From positions 1,129,971 to 1,193,970 of the forward strand of contig NZ_KK211190.1 of the NCBI RefSeq assembly GCF_000620865.1: DNA of 64,000 nucleotides, given 5' to 3'. Within the stretch, counting starts at the first letter, position 1, and each line of letters opens with the position of its first letter. Source of the stretch: Exiguobacterium sibiricum 7-3 (GTDB lineage Bacteria > Bacillota > Bacilli > Exiguobacteriales > Exiguobacteriaceae). A program made the translations under genes and the position numbers. Below, one piece after another: positions 46,174 to 55,285 of the stretch. The notes under the pieces are model-generated. The model saw nothing but the letters and a program-made list of their open reading frames with translations, did no database searches and was not told where the DNA came from.

Positions 46174-46461
46174 ATGGCGATTCAACCGATTCAAAGTATG
46201 CAGATGGTCTTACCGTCTCAATCTGTTGCCAAAACGACACCAAGTGATTTCAGTGAAGTGTTGAGTCAGGCCATGAATGGTCTGAATGAGGCGCAACAAG
46301 CTTCCTCGCAAGCACGAGTCGATCTTGCGACTGGAAAAACGACGGACTTACATAACATCATGATCAAAACAGAAGAAGCATCGCTTTCTATGCAACTCGC
46401 TATCGAAGTCCGGAATAAGGGCATCGAAGCATACCAAGAAATGATGCGTATGCAACTGTGA
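46174..46461 (+). CDS. fliE: Flagellar hook-basal body complex protein FliE
   Basis: Adaptor between the MS ring and rod (95 residues). FSEVLSQAMNGLNEAQQASSQA and the C-terminal ASLSMQLAIEVRNKGIEAYQEMMRMQL are typical. AGAAGGAG precedes the ATG. Confidence 0.95.
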   Translation: MAIQPIQSMQMVLPSQSVAKTTPSDFSEVLSQAMNGLNEAQQASSQARVDLATGKTTDLHNIMIKTEEASLSMQLAIEVRNKGIEAYQEMMRMQL

Positions 46462-46489
46462 TTGTTAAGGAAAGCGTGGGAGATGTTTG

Positions 46490-48058
46490 ATGAATGAAGG
46501 ACTAAAAACGCGCTTTGGCGCATTAAAAATGACATGGCAGGAATGGTCGCTCGTTAAAAAGGCAACGATCATCGGAATCATCTTATTCCTAATTGCAGCT
46601 ATCGTTGTTGCAGCGATTTGGTTAAGTAAACCAACGATGACACCGCTATACTCGAAATTGTCTCCCCAGGAGGCAGGTCAAGTAACAGAGAAATTAAATG
46701 AAGATGGTGTAAAGTCCGAGGTTGTCAGTGGTACAGAAGGTGTGACAATCCTCGTACCGGAAGAAAGTGCAGAAAACTTAAAAGTAGAGTTGGCGACAGC
46801 CGGAATACCGAAATCAGGTCAAATTGATTATTCCTTCTTTAGCGAAAACGCCGGCTTTGGAACAACAGATAAGGAAATGAACATTCTCGAGCGGGACACG
46901 ATGCAAACGGAATTAGAAAATCTGATTACACAAGTCAATGGGATTGATGCTGCAAAGGTCATGATTACATTACCGGAAAAAAGCGTTTTCTTATCAGATA
47001 AAGAAGAGACATCAACCGTGTCAGTCGTTTTGACGTCAAGTGCCGGCAGCGACCTGAATCAGCAGACCGTCCAAGGTCTTTATCACCTGATTGCGAAAAG
47101 TATCCCGAATCTAAAAGAAGAGAACATTACCATCATGGATCAGTACTTTACGTATTATGAGCCAGGTAAGGGAACTCAGACTGCAGGGGGAACGGATCCG
47201 ATGCAGTTGAAGAAAACGACAGAAAAAGATTTGCGTCAGCAAATTCAACAGATGCTGTCGGTTGTTCTTGGTCCGCAAAAAGCATTAGTCTCTGTTACGG
47301 CAGATGTAGATGTCACGCAGCGTCAAGAAGAACAAAAATTAGTCGAACCGGTTGATCCTGATAAAATCGAGGGGATTGTCACCTCGGCAGAGAAAGTCGC
47401 CGAAGCATACACCGGGGCTGCAAATGAAGGAACTGCAGGAACGGGTGAGAATGAGACAATTAACTTCCCGCAAGGTACAGGGACGGCAGGAGATACGAGT
47501 GAGAAGACACACGACATCATTAATTACGAAGTTAATCGAATCACAAAACAGATTACCGGTGCGCCATATGAAATTCGGGATTTAGGAATTCAAGTCATCG
47601 TTGAGCCACCTAAAGGACAAAATCAAATAGATCCGCAACTTCAAACAGATTTACAGACCATGATGTATTCGATCATTCGTACTTCATTGACGAAGACAGA
47701 TGCGAAGACGACCTTAACCGATGCAGAGCTGGCGAATAAAGTCGTCGTCATGTCAAGACCGTTTGCCGAGACACCGAAACAGACAGTAACAACGGAAACA
47801 ACACCGATGTGGGTCTGGTTTGCATTAGGTGCCGCAGTACTGATTGTAGTAGGAGTTATCTTCCTGTTAATACGTAGAAGAAGAACAGCTGAGATTGAGG
47901 AACTGGAAGAATGGACACCGATCGAGACAGAGATTCCTGAACTGTCGACAGAGGACACAAGTGAAGGAACGGTCAAACGGAAACAGCTTGAGAAGCTTGC
48001 CGCATCCAATCCGGATGAATTTGCGAAGTTGTTACGCACCTGGTTAGCGGAGGATTGA
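46490..48058 (+). CDS. fliF: Flagellar MS-ring protein FliF
   Basis: Forms the membrane-embedded MS ring (522 residues). Membrane helices near residues 24-46 and 438-461 flank the periplasmic-type ring domains; TPLYSKLSPQEAGQVTEKL, SENAGFGTTDKE and VMITLPEKSVF are family blocks. The C-terminal tail (LAASNPDEFAKLLRTWL) binds FliG. ATG at 46490 chosen over the TTG at 46487, after GGGAGATG. Confidence 0.97.
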   Translation: MNEGLKTRFGALKMTWQEWSLVKKATIIGIILFLIAAIVVAAIWLSKPTMTPLYSKLSPQEAGQVTEKLNEDGVKSEVVSGTEGVTILVPEESAENLKVELATAGIPKSGQIDYSFFSENAGFGTTDKEMNILERDTMQTELENLITQVNGIDAAKVMITLPEKSVFLSDKEETSTVSVVLTSSAGSDLNQQTVQGLYHLIAKSIPNLKEENITIMDQYFTYYEPGKGTQTAGGTDPMQLKKTTEKDLRQQIQQMLSVVLGPQKALVSVTADVDVTQRQEEQKLVEPVDPDKIEGIVTSAEKVAEAYTGAANEGTAGTGENETINFPQGTGTAGDTSEKTHDIINYEVNRITKQITGAPYEIRDLGIQVIVEPPKGQNQIDPQLQTDLQTMMYSIIRTSLTKTDAKTTLTDAELANKVVVMSRPFAETPKQTVTTETTPMWVWFALGAAVLIVVGVIFLLIRRRRTAEIEELEEWTPIETEIPELSTEDTSEGTVKRKQLEKLAASNPDEFAKLLRTWLAED

Positions 48059-48062
48059 TGAA

Positions 48063-49070
48063 ATGAAGAAGTTAGAGATGAGTAGTCGGGAAAAAGCCGC
48101 CATTTTAATGATTTCGCTTGGTCCGGAAGTCGCGGCCAGCGTATACAAACATTTGTCTGAAGAAGAAATGGAATGGCTGACATTACAGATTTCGAGCATG
48201 AAACGGATTGATCCGGATGAGAAGCTCGAAGTGTTAGAAGAGTTTCACGAATTAGCGACGGCGCAAAACTATATCACGCAAGGTGGTATCGGATTTGCAA
48301 AATCCGTGTTGGAAAAAGCACTAGGTGAAGAGAAAGCGATGGAACTCATTTATCGTTTGACATCGACGCTTCAAGTCAGACCGTTTGAGTTTGCCCGCAA
48401 AGCAGATTCGAAACAATTGCTGAACTTCATTCAAAATGAACATCCGCAAACGATTGCTTTGGTATTGGCTCATTTGGATCCGGTCAAATCAGGACAGATT
48501 CTATCAGAACTTCCGACAGAAGCCCAGTCTGATGTCGCCCGACGGATTGCAACGATGGATCGGATGAATCCAGAAATCATCAGTGAGGTCGAACAAATAC
48601 TCGAAAGGAATCTATCACAAGCAGGAATGCAGGATTATGCTCAATCTGGCGGAATCGAAGCGGTTGTTCAAGTCTTGAACGGTGTCGACCGGACAACGGA
48701 ACGAACGATTCTCGATACGCTTGAAATTCAGGATCCGGAATTGGCGGAAGAAATCAAGAAACGGATGTTTGTCTTTGAAGACATCGTTACACTGGATGCA
48801 CGGGCCATTCAACGGATTATTCGTGAAGTTTCGAATGAAGACTTGTTGCTTTCGCTCAAGGTGTCTTCAGACGACGTGAAGGAAATGGTTTATCGCAATA
48901 TGTCCCAACGAATGGTCGAATCGTTCAAAGAGGATATGGAGTTCATGGGACCTGTCCGGTTGCGTGACGTCGAAGAAGCACAAAGTCGAATTGTGGGTAT
49001 CATTCGTCGCCTGGAAGATATGGGAGAAATCGTGGTAGCCCGTGGTGGAGGAGATGATATCGTTGTCTAA
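48063..49070 (+). CDS. fliG: Flagellar motor switch protein FliG
   Basis: C-ring rotor protein (335 residues) that touches the stator. SSREKAAILMISLGPEVAASVY begins the N domain; the middle has EHPQTIALVLAHL, and the C-terminal torque domain has FEDIVTLDARAIQRIIREVS with the charged helix. Four bases after fliF. Its end overlaps the fliH start. Confidence 0.97.
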   Translation: MKKLEMSSREKAAILMISLGPEVAASVYKHLSEEEMEWLTLQISSMKRIDPDEKLEVLEEFHELATAQNYITQGGIGFAKSVLEKALGEEKAMELIYRLTSTLQVRPFEFARKADSKQLLNFIQNEHPQTIALVLAHLDPVKSGQILSELPTEAQSDVARRIATMDRMNPEIISEVEQILERNLSQAGMQDYAQSGGIEAVVQVLNGVDRTTERTILDTLEIQDPELAEEIKKRMFVFEDIVTLDARAIQRIIREVSNEDLLLSLKVSSDDVKEMVYRNMSQRMVESFKEDMEFMGPVRLRDVEEAQSRIVGIIRRLEDMGEIVVARGGGDDIVV

Positions 49071-49776
49071 CGTCATAAAACGTCAAATTGTTTTTGAACG
49101 AGATCACCGGACGATAGTTCATCGTACTCCAGAGCAGACTGCTGATCCTGAGCCACTTACGTCATATGATGACATGATGCATGAAGGTCAAAGACAATTA
49201 AAACAACAGCAGGATTTGTTGGAACAACGCGAACAATCACAGCGCATGGCTTTGGAGCAAGAACGGATAAAGGTATTAGAAGAAGCAAGGCAACAAGGGC
49301 ATCAAGAAGGATACCAAACGGGTCAAAATGAAGGTCGAACCTCGTATCAACAACGAATCGAGGAAACTAATCAATTCGCAAGTCGTCTCGAACAGATGTT
49401 TTCTGACCGGATTGAGATGATGGAAGACGAATTGTGTGCACTTTCACTTCAATTGACACATCAATTTTTAGAACATTTACATGATACGGATGAAGAAGCA
49501 TTGTATCAATCGATTCATAAACTGATACTTCAATTCCGGGACCGTGAAAAATTAGTAGTGTATACATCAGCGGAAGACTTTGAAAGGGTCGTATTGTTAG
49601 ATGAACGACTCCAAACAATTTTAGGTGGAACAACGACAATCAGCTTTAGAATCGACGCTGAACTGGCAGTACGTGATTTTCGTGTCGATTCAGAAAATGG
49701 TGCCATTACAGGTGGACTGACTTCTAGTTATGACATGTTATTGAAACAGTTATCCGAGGTGCTGCAAGATGTATAA
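49063..49776 (+). CDS. fliH: Flagellar assembly protein FliH
   Basis: Regulator of the FliI export ATPase (237 residues). A long coiled coil leads into a GxxxG run (GHQEGYQTGQNEG), the FliH hallmark, then a C-terminal globular region. I chose TTG at 49063, eight bases inside fliG, because GTGGAGGAG lies about ten bases before. The ATG at 49054 is too close to that site and the ATG-type start at 49042 lacks one. Confidence 0.9.
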   Translation: MSNVIKRQIVFERDHRTIVHRTPEQTADPEPLTSYDDMMHEGQRQLKQQQDLLEQREQSQRMALEQERIKVLEEARQQGHQEGYQTGQNEGRTSYQQRIEETNQFASRLEQMFSDRIEMMEDELCALSLQLTHQFLEHLHDTDEEALYQSIHKLILQFRDREKLVVYTSAEDFERVVLLDERLQTILGGTTTISFRIDAELAVRDFRVDSENGAITGGLTSSYDMLLKQLSEVLQDV

Positions 49777-51082
49777 ACTGAAACCATTGCAAGCCGCGAT
49801 TCGGGATGTTCGTTCAGAAGATTTGGTTCAACATTCCGGTAAAGTCGTTCAAGTCATTGGTTTGATGATTGAATCGCGTGGTCCGACAGCTGTCGCCATT
49901 GGAGAACGGTGCTTGATCCGAATACATCGTGGAGACGAAATCGAGGCAGAGGTCGTTGGTTTTCGGGAAGGACATGTGTTACTGATGCCTTATGGTGAGA
50001 CGACGGCCATTGCACCTGGATCGATTGTCATCGCAACAGGGAAACCGCTCCATGTTCCTGTCGGAGATGATTTGATCGGGAAAGTCTTAGACGGGCTTGG
50101 ACGGTCATTAGATGGAAAATCACTGGCACATTTACGGACGACTTCCATTGTCCGTAAGCCACCAAGTCCACTTGATCGTCCGCGAATTGATGAAGTGTTG
50201 TCGACAGGCATTCGTGCCATCGATGGTTTATTGACCGTCGGACAAGGTCAACGCGTCGGATTATTCGCAGGATCAGGTGTCGGTAAATCAACATTACTCG
50301 GTATGATTGCCAAACGATCGACGGCTGATATCAATGTCATCGCCTTGATTGGTGAACGCGGCCGTGAAGTGAAGGAATTTATTGAAGCGGAGTTAGGTGA
50401 GGAAGGCATGAGCCGTTCGATCATCGTCGTAGCGACGAGTGATCAACCGCCACTCGTACGACTCAAAGGCGCCTACACGGCAACGGCGATTGCTGAATAT
50501 TTTCGGGATCAAGGAAAAAATGTCGTTTTGATGATGGATTCCGTCACACGGTTTGCTATGGCCCAGCGAGAAATTGGTCTGGCAACCGGGGAACCACCTG
50601 CTTCCAAGGGATATACCCCGAGTGTATTCGCCTTACTTCCACAATTGTTGGAACGAAGCGGTAAAACGACAGAAGGTTCCATTACAGCATTTTATACGGT
50701 CTTAGTTGACGGTGATGACATGAATGAACCGATTGCGGATGCGGTCCGCGGGATTCTCGATGGTCATTTTGTCCTCGACCGAAATCTCGCCAATAAAGGA
50801 CAATATCCGGCGATTCACATCCTACGCTCCATCAGCCGGGTCATGAATCAAATTACTTCGACCGAACATAAGGATAGTGCCATTACCTTCAGGCAGCTAT
50901 TGTCAACGTACCTCGATGCCGAAGATTTAATCAATATCGGTGCTTACAAAAGCGGTACAAATCCAGACATTGATCGGGCTGTTGAAAAGTATCCGGAATT
51001 GATCGGATTTTTAAAACAACGGGTGGAAGAGAAAAGTCATTTCGAAGATGGGATGGATCGTTTGATTTCGACAATCCGTTAA
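49769..51082 (+). CDS. fliI: Flagellum-specific export ATPase FliI
   Basis: F1-beta-like ATPase (437 residues) driving export of flagellar parts. Walker A GLFAGSGVGKSTLLG, LIGERGREVKEF, Walker B-like VVLMMDSVTRFAMAQREIGLA and GYTPSVFALLPQLLERSG are all present. Overlaps fliH by eight bases. Confidence 0.97.
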   Translation: MYKLKPLQAAIRDVRSEDLVQHSGKVVQVIGLMIESRGPTAVAIGERCLIRIHRGDEIEAEVVGFREGHVLLMPYGETTAIAPGSIVIATGKPLHVPVGDDLIGKVLDGLGRSLDGKSLAHLRTTSIVRKPPSPLDRPRIDEVLSTGIRAIDGLLTVGQGQRVGLFAGSGVGKSTLLGMIAKRSTADINVIALIGERGREVKEFIEAELGEEGMSRSIIVVATSDQPPLVRLKGAYTATAIAEYFRDQGKNVVLMMDSVTRFAMAQREIGLATGEPPASKGYTPSVFALLPQLLERSGKTTEGSITAFYTVLVDGDDMNEPIADAVRGILDGHFVLDRNLANKGQYPAIHILRSISRVMNQITSTEHKDSAITFRQLLSTYLDAEDLINIGAYKSGTNPDIDRAVEKYPELIGFLKQRVEEKSHFEDGMDRLISTIR

Positions 51083-51094
51083 GGGGGTGCACGA

Positions 51095-51529
51095 ATGAAA
51101 ACCATATATGAACGTATCATTCCTTTAGCGGAAGCGGAAAAGGATCGTGTTTCAAAACATACTGCTGAAAAAAAGAAACAATATGAAGTCGAGGTGGAGA
51201 AACTGTATCACCTGCTCGTTCGTTATGAAGCATTTTTGAAAGCACAAAACGAAACAGGGACGGTTGAGTTGCTTGCTTCTCAATACCGTGAACGTGCACG
51301 CGATGTTGTCAAACAACAGATCGAACGACAACAGTTATATGTCACACAGGCGAAAAATCAGTATGAACGGGCTCAAGTCGATTTAAAAGAAGCTTTAATT
51401 GAAGAAAAGAAATTCACACGACTGCAATCGAATCAATTAGAAGAAAATCGGCGGACACTCGCTTTAGTGGAACAGAACCAAATGGATGAATTAGCATTAT
51501 TGCAGTTTGGAAGAAGGCGAACGACATGA
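51095..51529 (+). CDS. fliJ: Flagellar export protein FliJ
   Basis: Small, mostly helical coiled-coil stalk protein (144 residues) that sits in the FliI ring and activates FlhA. Rich in Glu, Gln, Lys and Arg with no membrane helix. Identity rests on coiled-coil nature, length and its place between fliI and motE/ylxF. AGGGGGTG precedes the ATG. Overlaps the next gene by four bases. Confidence 0.88.
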   Translation: MKTIYERIIPLAEAEKDRVSKHTAEKKKQYEVEVEKLYHLLVRYEAFLKAQNETGTVELLASQYRERARDVVKQQIERQQLYVTQAKNQYERAQVDLKEALIEEKKFTRLQSNQLEENRRTLALVEQNQMDELALLQFGRRRTT

Positions 51530-52074
51530 GTGAGAACAAATCATCAAAACAATGGATTTTGCCTTTATTAATCATCCCATTGTTATTGCTATTATTTACA
51601 GCCTATCTCGTATTAAATTATGCTAATGGACGGCCGATTTTTTCATTGCCTTTTGCGTCAGAAGAAGTAACGAACACGAAGGTAACGTCTTCAAAAAGTT
51701 CGGAGATCGAACAACGTTTGAAATTAGCAAACGCTGAAATCAAAAAACTGCGGGCAAAGACGACGGATCAAGCAGAACTCATCCAAGCGAAAGAACAGGA
51801 AGTCGTCCGATTGATTGCGGAACGGGATCGACTAAAAAACACGCCGGCTACACCGGCAGCGACTAATAAGCCGACTCCGAAAAAGACTGCTGATGTGACG
51901 GATGTCTATGCGGAGATGACGCCGAAAGATGCAGCCAATATTTTTAACGAATTGAGTCCGACGGAAGTCGTCTCAATCATTAAAGAGATCGATGCTGAAC
52001 AACAAGCGGCCATCATGGCAAAGATGGACCCTAAAAAAGCAGCAGCGTTGACACAATTGCTGGCAGTTCAATAA
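51526..52074 (+). CDS. MotE-like membrane protein (YlxF)
   Basis: A 182-residue protein with one N-terminal membrane helix (about residues 9-30), a coiled coil (about 60-105), a Pro/Thr-rich linker and a C-terminal MgtE-N-like helical repeat: DVYAEMTPKDAANIFNELSP and MDPKKAAALTQLL. It matches B. subtilis YlxF by position and the MotE family, which in Epsilonproteobacteria acts with the stator. Its role in Bacilli is not established. Confidence 0.85.
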   Translation: MSENKSSKQWILPLLIIPLLLLLFTAYLVLNYANGRPIFSLPFASEEVTNTKVTSSKSSEIEQRLKLANAEIKKLRAKTTDQAELIQAKEQEVVRLIAERDRLKNTPATPAATNKPTPKKTADVTDVYAEMTPKDAANIFNELSPTEVVSIIKEIDAEQQAAIMAKMDPKKAAALTQLLAVQ

Positions 52075-52090
52075 GGGGTGAGAAAATAAG

Positions 52091-53260
52091 ATGAACTTGA
52101 CGGATGTACAGCAAACACAAACGGCTAAACCGGTTACGAAGTGGAACGGAAAAGAACTCCCGGCGAATGGCGTTGGAAATTTTGCTTCGCTACTTCAATA
52201 CTTAGTTCAACCTCTAGCTGAGGGCGTACAGAACCCATCACTGAATCAACAGATAATATCAACTGAAGGGGAGACGAATCTCGAAGTCAAACCGCTGTTG
52301 GAACAATTGACCGCACAGCCGGAAAAAGTGTTACAACTTCTGGAGCAACCCGAAGTAGAAGGTATGATACATGATCCAAAAAAAGCGACGGAGCTGATTC
52401 AGTTCATTAAGACGATACAAGACGGACAGCCAGGAAAAGCGATAGAGTTATTCGAACAATTCCCAGCTTCGCTCCAACAAGTACTTGCAACGGTGATGTC
52501 GACCGTCGTCGGCGTCGCTAAGGAACACGTGAAATCAAATGAATTACCGGTCGGAATGAATACTCCGGTCATACGGATGACGGACGCTACCGGAATTGCC
52601 GTGTCAGCTCCACCGGTGAGTAATCCAACATTGGTTGATTCTACAGGCGTCAAAAAAGATGCAACTGTGACTCCGTTTTCGAACCGTCTTGTACTTCCCG
52701 AACAAAATACATCAACACTGAAAACAAGTGTCATGACTAAAAAAGTGATTGAATCCATTCAGGTAGCTGCCGATCCGGAAGGAAAAGAACATCCTTCACT
52801 ACTGACCGGATTCAAATTTGAACGAATGACTAGTGCAGGATCAGCAATTGTTCCTCAACCTGTAATGACTACAAGTGTTGATGACCAGCTCATGTCACGG
52901 ATTGAGGCGGCGATGAAACAAGCGCCCTTTTTAAAAGGTGCGGATGGTTCGACGAGAATGTCAATCCGATTGTACCCAGAACAATTAGGTGAGGTCGTCA
53001 TCCAGTTGGATAAAAAAGACGGCTTATTGACGGTAAAACTTTTCGCGGCGACGGAACAAGCGAAACAACTGTTGGATCAGCAACTCGGAAAGTTACATAC
53101 GTCGTTGCAACCACAAGCACCACTCGTCAAAATCGAAACCGGGATGTTAGCAGCGAGCGTCAAAGATTTTGACCAAGGTTTACCGCAAGAACGACGGGAG
53201 CGTCAGCAAGAGGAACCTGTCCCGTACGAGGAAGAACCAGAGGAGGATGAAGATGACTGA
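52091..53260 (+). CDS. fliK: Flagellar hook-length control protein FliK
   Basis: Secreted ruler (389 residues) that stops hook growth. The C-terminal domain carries the FliK signature [21 protein letters not shown] followed by [13 protein letters not shown]. The N-terminal and central parts are low in conservation, rich in Thr, Pro and Val. It ends in an acidic [10 protein letters not shown] run whose codons also form the ribosome site of flgD. AAGGGGTGAG precedes the ATG. Confidence 0.9.
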   Translation: MNLTDVQQTQTAKPVTKWNGKELPANGVGNFASLLQYLVQPLAEGVQNPSLNQQIISTEGETNLEVKPLLEQLTAQPEKVLQLLEQPEVEGMIHDPKKATELIQFIKTIQDGQPGKAIELFEQFPASLQQVLATVMSTVVGVAKEHVKSNELPVGMNTPVIRMTDATGIAVSAPPVSNPTLVDSTGVKKDATVTPFSNRLVLPEQNTSTLKTSVMTKKVIESIQVAADPEGKEHPSLLTGFKFERMTSAGSAIVPQPVMTTSVDDQLMSRIEAAMKQAPFLKGADGSTRMSIRLYPEQLGEVVIQLDKKDGLLTVKLFAATEQAKQLLDQQLGKLHTSLQPQAPLVKIETGMLAASVKDFDQGLPQERRERQQEEPVPYEEEPEEDEDD

Positions 53261-53723
53261 ATCCATCAAAAATGATACGTCTTCTTATCAGTTACCGGAG
53301 AAAACGAAAGTACCATCCAGTAATTCGATGGACAAAGACATGTTCATGAAAATCCTGATTGCCCAACTGTCCAATCAAGACCCGACGGCACCGATGGAAG
53401 ACAAAGAGTTCATCTCTCAGATGGCCCAGTTTTCTTCTCTTGAACAGATGCAATCCATCGGTAAAGGAATCGAGACGATGATGTTAAATCAACATGCAGC
53501 GGCTTTGATGAACTACAGTAATCTGATTGGTAAAAATGTCAGTTATGAAGGTGAGACTGTCACGAAAGATGCGACAGGCACAGATATCACATCGACTGGT
53601 AAGGTTACGGCAAACGTTCTTAGTGTAAAGCGTGACGGTGTTGATGTCGTTGCCGAGTTATCGAATGGGAAAAGTGTCAGTGTCTACGAATTGACTGAAA
53701 TCAAAACAAAGGAGGAAAAATAA
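53253..53723 (+). CDS. flgD: Flagellar hook capping protein FlgD
   Basis: Scaffold for hook assembly (156 residues, short type lacking the extra C-terminal domains). [20 protein letters not shown] and [15 protein letters not shown] are diagnostic. The ATG at 53253 follows GAGGAGG inside fliK; the frame is open upstream to 53169 but without homology. It overlaps fliK by eight bases and ends sharing an A with the next start. Confidence 0.95.
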   Translation: MTESIKNDTSSYQLPEKTKVPSSNSMDKDMFMKILIAQLSNQDPTAPMEDKEFISQMAQFSSLEQMQSIGKGIETMMLNQHAAALMNYSNLIGKNVSYEGETVTKDATGTDITSTGKVTANVLSVKRDGVDVVAELSNGKSVSVYELTEIKTKEEK

Positions 53724-54619
53724 TGTTACGTTCAATGTATTCAGGAATCAGTGGGTTAAAGAACTTCCAAACAAAGTTAGACGTCGTCGGGAATAACATC
53801 GCCAACGTCAATACATTTGGTTATAAAAAAGGCCGTGTCACGTTTAAAGATCTTGTCAACCAATCGGTTGGTTCAGCGTCTGGTAATGGTGGAGGGGTCG
53901 GTGGGACAAACCCGAAACAGGTTGGACTCGGCGCCTCGATGTCGACAGTCGATAACGTTTATAATCAAGGAGCGTTACAAAATACAGGTCGAACGCTTGA
54001 TGTCGGGATTTCCGGTGAAGGATTCTATCAAGTCTTAACTGCAGATGGTGTACGTTATTCTCGTTCCGGTAACTTTTATACAGATCTTCAAGGGAATATC
54101 GTAACGGGAGACGGGAATTATCTCGTAGGATTGTCTGATCCACCACCTGCCAACCCGGGTCAGCCACCTGCTGATCAAGCAAACCTACCTGCAAACCAAT
54201 ACAATGCTCAGGGTCAAATCACAGGAAAAGTAAATAATGGATATATGAAATTACAAATTCCGACGGGAGCACAAAACTTAGCAATCGGAAAAGATGGATT
54301 GGTCACATTTGTTGATGGAACGGGTAACTTGCAACGAGTTGGTTACGTATCAATGGCGAATTTTGCTAACCCGGGTGGTCTTGAAAAATCAGGAGTGAAC
54401 TTGTTTGCTGCTTCTCAAAACTCGGGTATCGCAGCGACTGGAACACCAAGCACAAACGGTCTTGGGCAATTGACATCCGGTACACTGGAGATGTCGAACG
54501 TCGATTTATCAGAGGAATTCACGGAAATGATCATCGCGCAACGTGGCTTCCAAGCAAATACCCGGATCATCACAACATCAGATCAAATTTTAGAAGAACT
54601 CGTTAACTTGAAACGATGA
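53723..54619 (+). CDS. flgG: Flagellar hook / distal rod protein (FlgE/FlgG type)
   Basis: A 298-residue hook-family protein. LRSMYSGISGLKNFQTKLDVVGNNIANVNTFGYK is the N-terminal signature, and EEFTEMIIAQRGFQANTRIITTSDQILEEL ends it. Residues about 139-165 are a Pro/Ala/Asn-rich insert (DPPPANPGQPPADQ). In Bacillus this operon gene has been called FlgE and FlgG; I use flgG as the fla/che-operon name but the exact hook or rod role is uncertain. Confidence 0.88.
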   Translation: MLRSMYSGISGLKNFQTKLDVVGNNIANVNTFGYKKGRVTFKDLVNQSVGSASGNGGGVGGTNPKQVGLGASMSTVDNVYNQGALQNTGRTLDVGISGEGFYQVLTADGVRYSRSGNFYTDLQGNIVTGDGNYLVGLSDPPPANPGQPPADQANLPANQYNAQGQITGKVNNGYMKLQIPTGAQNLAIGKDGLVTFVDGTGNLQRVGYVSMANFANPGGLEKSGVNLFAASQNSGIAATGTPSTNGLGQLTSGTLEMSNVDLSEEFTEMIIAQRGFQANTRIITTSDQILEELVNLKR

Positions 54620-54852
54620 TTACTTTAACGACATTACGTGAAACGCCGCTTGTCTTAAATGCAATCTTAATCGAAGCGGTCCGGTCGACACCCGATACGA
54701 CGATTCAGTTGGTCGGGGGACAGACTTACGTGGTCAAAGAAACATTGGAAGAGGTAAAAGCAGCCACAATCGATTTTTACCGACAAGTCGGTTTAACGGG
54801 CTTGAACAGTGCTAGGAGGCTCGAAGATGGCAGAAGAAAAGAAGAAGAGTAA
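54616..54852 (+). CDS. FlbD/SwrD-family flagellar protein
   Basis: A 78-residue protein. MITLTTLRETPLVLNAILIEAV and TYVVKETLEEV match the FlbD family. In B. subtilis the same position holds swrD, needed for swarming power. Overlaps flgG by four bases and fliL by 26 bases at its Lys/Glu-rich end. Confidence 0.9.
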   Translation: MITLTTLRETPLVLNAILIEAVRSTPDTTIQLVGGQTYVVKETLEEVKAATIDFYRQVGLTGLNSARRLEDGRRKEEE

Positions 54853-55276
54853 GTTGAAATTACCACTCATCATGGTCGTCGTCGCCATCATGATGGTAGG
54901 CGCCGGTTACATGCTTTCGAAATACTTGTTAACGAGTGATCCGACCGAAGCGAAAGTCGAACAACCGACAGGCGCAGAACTCGAAGAACGAAGTTTTCAG
55001 ACAGATGATTTAACGACGAACATTGCAGACGAACGCTTCTTAAATGTTCAGTTTACAATCGTTACGGATGACGCTGCGACGCGGGAAGAACTAGAATTAC
55101 GAAAATTTCAAATCAACAATATCATCTTAGGAGATTTAGCTTCGATGAAAAAACAAGATTTAGATTCCAAACAAGACATGGCGAAACTCGAAGAAAAATT
55201 ACGGGGGCAATTTAAAAAGCTTCTGCAAGAAGGCGATGTTCAACGTGTCTACACGACGAAAAAAATCATCCAGTGA
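54827..55276 (+). CDS. fliL: Flagellar basal body-associated protein FliL
   Basis: Single-pass protein (149 residues) near the stator. A basic start (KKKSKLKLP) leads to one membrane helix (about residues 12-33), then the FliL domain with FLNVQFTIVTDDAATREELELRKFQ. GCTAGGAGG precedes the ATG at 54827. Overlaps the flbD/swrD gene. Confidence 0.92.
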   Translation: MAEEKKKSKLKLPLIMVVVAIMMVGAGYMLSKYLLTSDPTEAKVEQPTGAELEERSFQTDDLTTNIADERFLNVQFTIVTDDAATREELELRKFQINNIILGDLASMKKQDLDSKQDMAKLEEKLRGQFKKLLQEGDVQRVYTTKKIIQ

Positions 55277-55285
55277 GGTGGCCGC

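Noticed and set aside
47641-48183. Open frame of 180 codons on the - strand
   Set aside because: Antisense to fliF and fliG; very Ser-rich shadow translation.
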